From Caulobacteraceae bacterium (GTDB lineage Bacteria > Pseudomonadota > Alphaproteobacteria > Caulobacterales > Caulobacteraceae): 32,696 nt of DNA. Below, in pieces: positions 32,079 to 32,696 of this stretch (its first letter is position 1; each line of letters begins with the position of its first letter). The stretch is taken from NCBI GenBank assembly GCA_031291645.1, contig JARLIQ010000097.1, positions 1 to 32,696 of the forward strand, in the 5' to 3' direction. The position numbers and the translations under genes were made by a program. The notes under the pieces were generated by a model, which made no database searches, was not told the origin of the DNA, and saw only the letters and a list, made by a program, of their open reading frames with translations.

Positions 32079-32696
32079 ATGCCGGATTCTGCCTTGACTA
32101 AGCCGTTGTTCGACGCGGTCCTCACCAAGCGTCGCCGCTCGGCGCTTTACCTCGGCGCCTCGGCGGTCAGCCTGGGCGCGGCCCTGGCCTTCGGCGCCGC
32201 GGTCGACGTGGCGATCGAGCCCGGTCGAGCCTACGCGACGATCCACACCCAGGGCTGGTCGACCCAGGCCGTGAACGTCAAGACCGGGTCCGGCACGCTC
32301 CATGGTGTCCCGGTGGTGATCGGCGACGGCAGTTCGCTGGACGCCAACTTCGCCGCGATCAGCACCAGCCTTTCGAGCGCCGCCGCCACGACCGGCTCGG
32401 TGAGCACCTCGCTGACGGCGGTCAGCACCTCGTTGGCCAGCGTCAGTTCCTCGCTGAGCGGGACGAATTCGACCCTGGGCAACGTCTCAACGTCGCTGGG
32501 CAACGTCAGCACTTCGCTGAGCGGGACGAACTCGACCCTGGGCAATGTTTCGACCTCGCTGGGCAGCGTCAGCACTTCGCTGAGCGGCACGACCTCGACC
32601 CTGGGCAATGTTTCGACCTCGCTGGGCAGCGTCAGCACTTCGCTGAGCGGGACGAATTCGACCCTGGGCAACGTTTCGACCTCGCTGGGCAGCGTC
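32079..32696 (+). CDS. secreted Ser/Thr/Asn-rich heptad-repeat protein (adhesin-like), 3'-truncated by window end
   Basis: 206 codons open to the last base. The N-terminus has KRRR (17-20) then a hydrophobic core (21-43) and an AYA cleavage site near residue 53, an export signal with a longish n-region. After a short globular-looking stretch (54-93) the sequence becomes strict heptads of the type V-S-T-S-L-x-x from about residue 94, with V and L (or T and L) at the a/d positions. Three heptads make a 21-residue unit, repeated four times before the end. The near absence of charge and the Ser/Thr/Asn content suggest a coiled-coil or fibrous stalk, as in trimeric autotransporter adhesins, but no head or anchor domain is visible, so this is inference. 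A GGGG-rich ribosome site precedes the ATG. Confidence 0.75.
   Translation, partial: MPDSALTKPLFDAVLTKRRRSALYLGASAVSLGAALAFGAAVDVAIEPGRAYATIHTQGWSTQAVNVKTGSGTLHGVPVVIGDGSSLDANFAAISTSLSSAAATTGSVSTSLTAVSTSLASVSSSLSGTNSTLGNVSTSLGNVSTSLSGTNSTLGNVSTSLGSVSTSLSGTTSTLGNVSTSLGSVSTSLSGTNSTLGNVSTSLGSV
32442..32693 (+). repeat. 63-bp tandem repeats, four copies, continuing past the window
   Basis: Units at 32442-32504, 32505-32567, 32568-32630 and 32631-32693 each encode V-S-T-S-L-S-G / T-N-S-T-L-G-N / V-S-T-S-L-G-S with few changes (N or S at the last position, N or T in the second heptad, an S in the first copy). DNA identity between units is high, including synonymous positions, so the array is recently amplified or homogenised. 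Copy number probably varies between strains. Confidence 0.95.

Noticed and set aside
31775..32101. 108-codon plus-strand frame spanning the leader of the repeat protein
   Set aside because: Starts at a TTG within the candidate -35, has no domain, and overlaps the better-supported start at 32079 in another frame.
32231..32671. Minus-strand repeat frame (LSEVLTLPSEVETLPRVE type) opposite the repeat protein
   Set aside because: Any 63-bp repeat stays open in several frames. The plus frame has an export signal and a ribosome site, while this one starts inside the array.
32442..32693. CRISPR-like repeat array
   Set aside because: The repeats are contiguous 63-bp coding units without spacers, in frame with a protein.

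Overview
The window is GC-rich, densely packed chromosomal DNA from an alphaproteobacterium, most likely a member of the Caulobacteraceae (Caulobacter or Phenylobacterium type). This is inferred from a CpdR-type single-domain receiver next to an N-formylglutamate amidohydrolase gene, an alphaproteobacterial DUF3035/BamF-like gene, TypA, a MutL carrying the endonuclease motif, and Caulobacter-style GCTA-containing -10 elements. I see no insertion sequence, phage gene, CRISPR array or rRNA.

Positions 1-9800 hold housekeeping and envelope genes: the end of a BamF-like gene, a TraB/GumN-family secreted protein that has lost its signature histidines, mutL with a CPBP-family membrane protease right behind it, rsmD, a secreted S9 peptidase, a Rieske oxygenase and a membrane-anchored M20 peptidase. 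Positions 9800-18260 hold an extensin-like protein, an SDR oxidoreductase, a class I aminotransferase, typA with a long structured leader, a strong small-RNA candidate at about 14690-14772, an N-formylglutamate amidohydrolase, cpdR, a compact array of palindromes, a GT-A glycosyltransferase, a bilobed aspartic protease and tRNA-Val(GAC).

Positions 18450-21875 carry an FkbM methyltransferase, a DxD glycosyltransferase-like protein, a glutathione S-transferase and a crotonase. Positions 21920-24417 are a complete arsenic operon (arsI-arsR-arsC-acr3) behind a promoter overlapped by a perfect inverted repeat, the likely ArsR operator. It is followed by an acyl-CoA synthetase and an FGGY kinase.

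The right end (27744-32696) has a small membrane protein, a GT25 glycosyltransferase, and two sulfotransferases on the minus strand, one with an N-terminal TPR-like region. After a relatively AT-rich intergenic stretch of about 540 bp, a secreted Ser/Thr/Asn-rich protein made of 63-bp (21-residue, three-heptad) tandem repeats runs off the window edge. These right-end genes look like surface glycan, sulfation and adhesin functions.

The most notable signals are the small RNA, which carries the exact UUUCCUCCCU decamer I associate with the alphaproteobacterial alpha-r8/MmgR family; the heptad-repeat surface protein facing a sulfotransferase pair; the arsenic operator; and the palindrome array behind cpdR.
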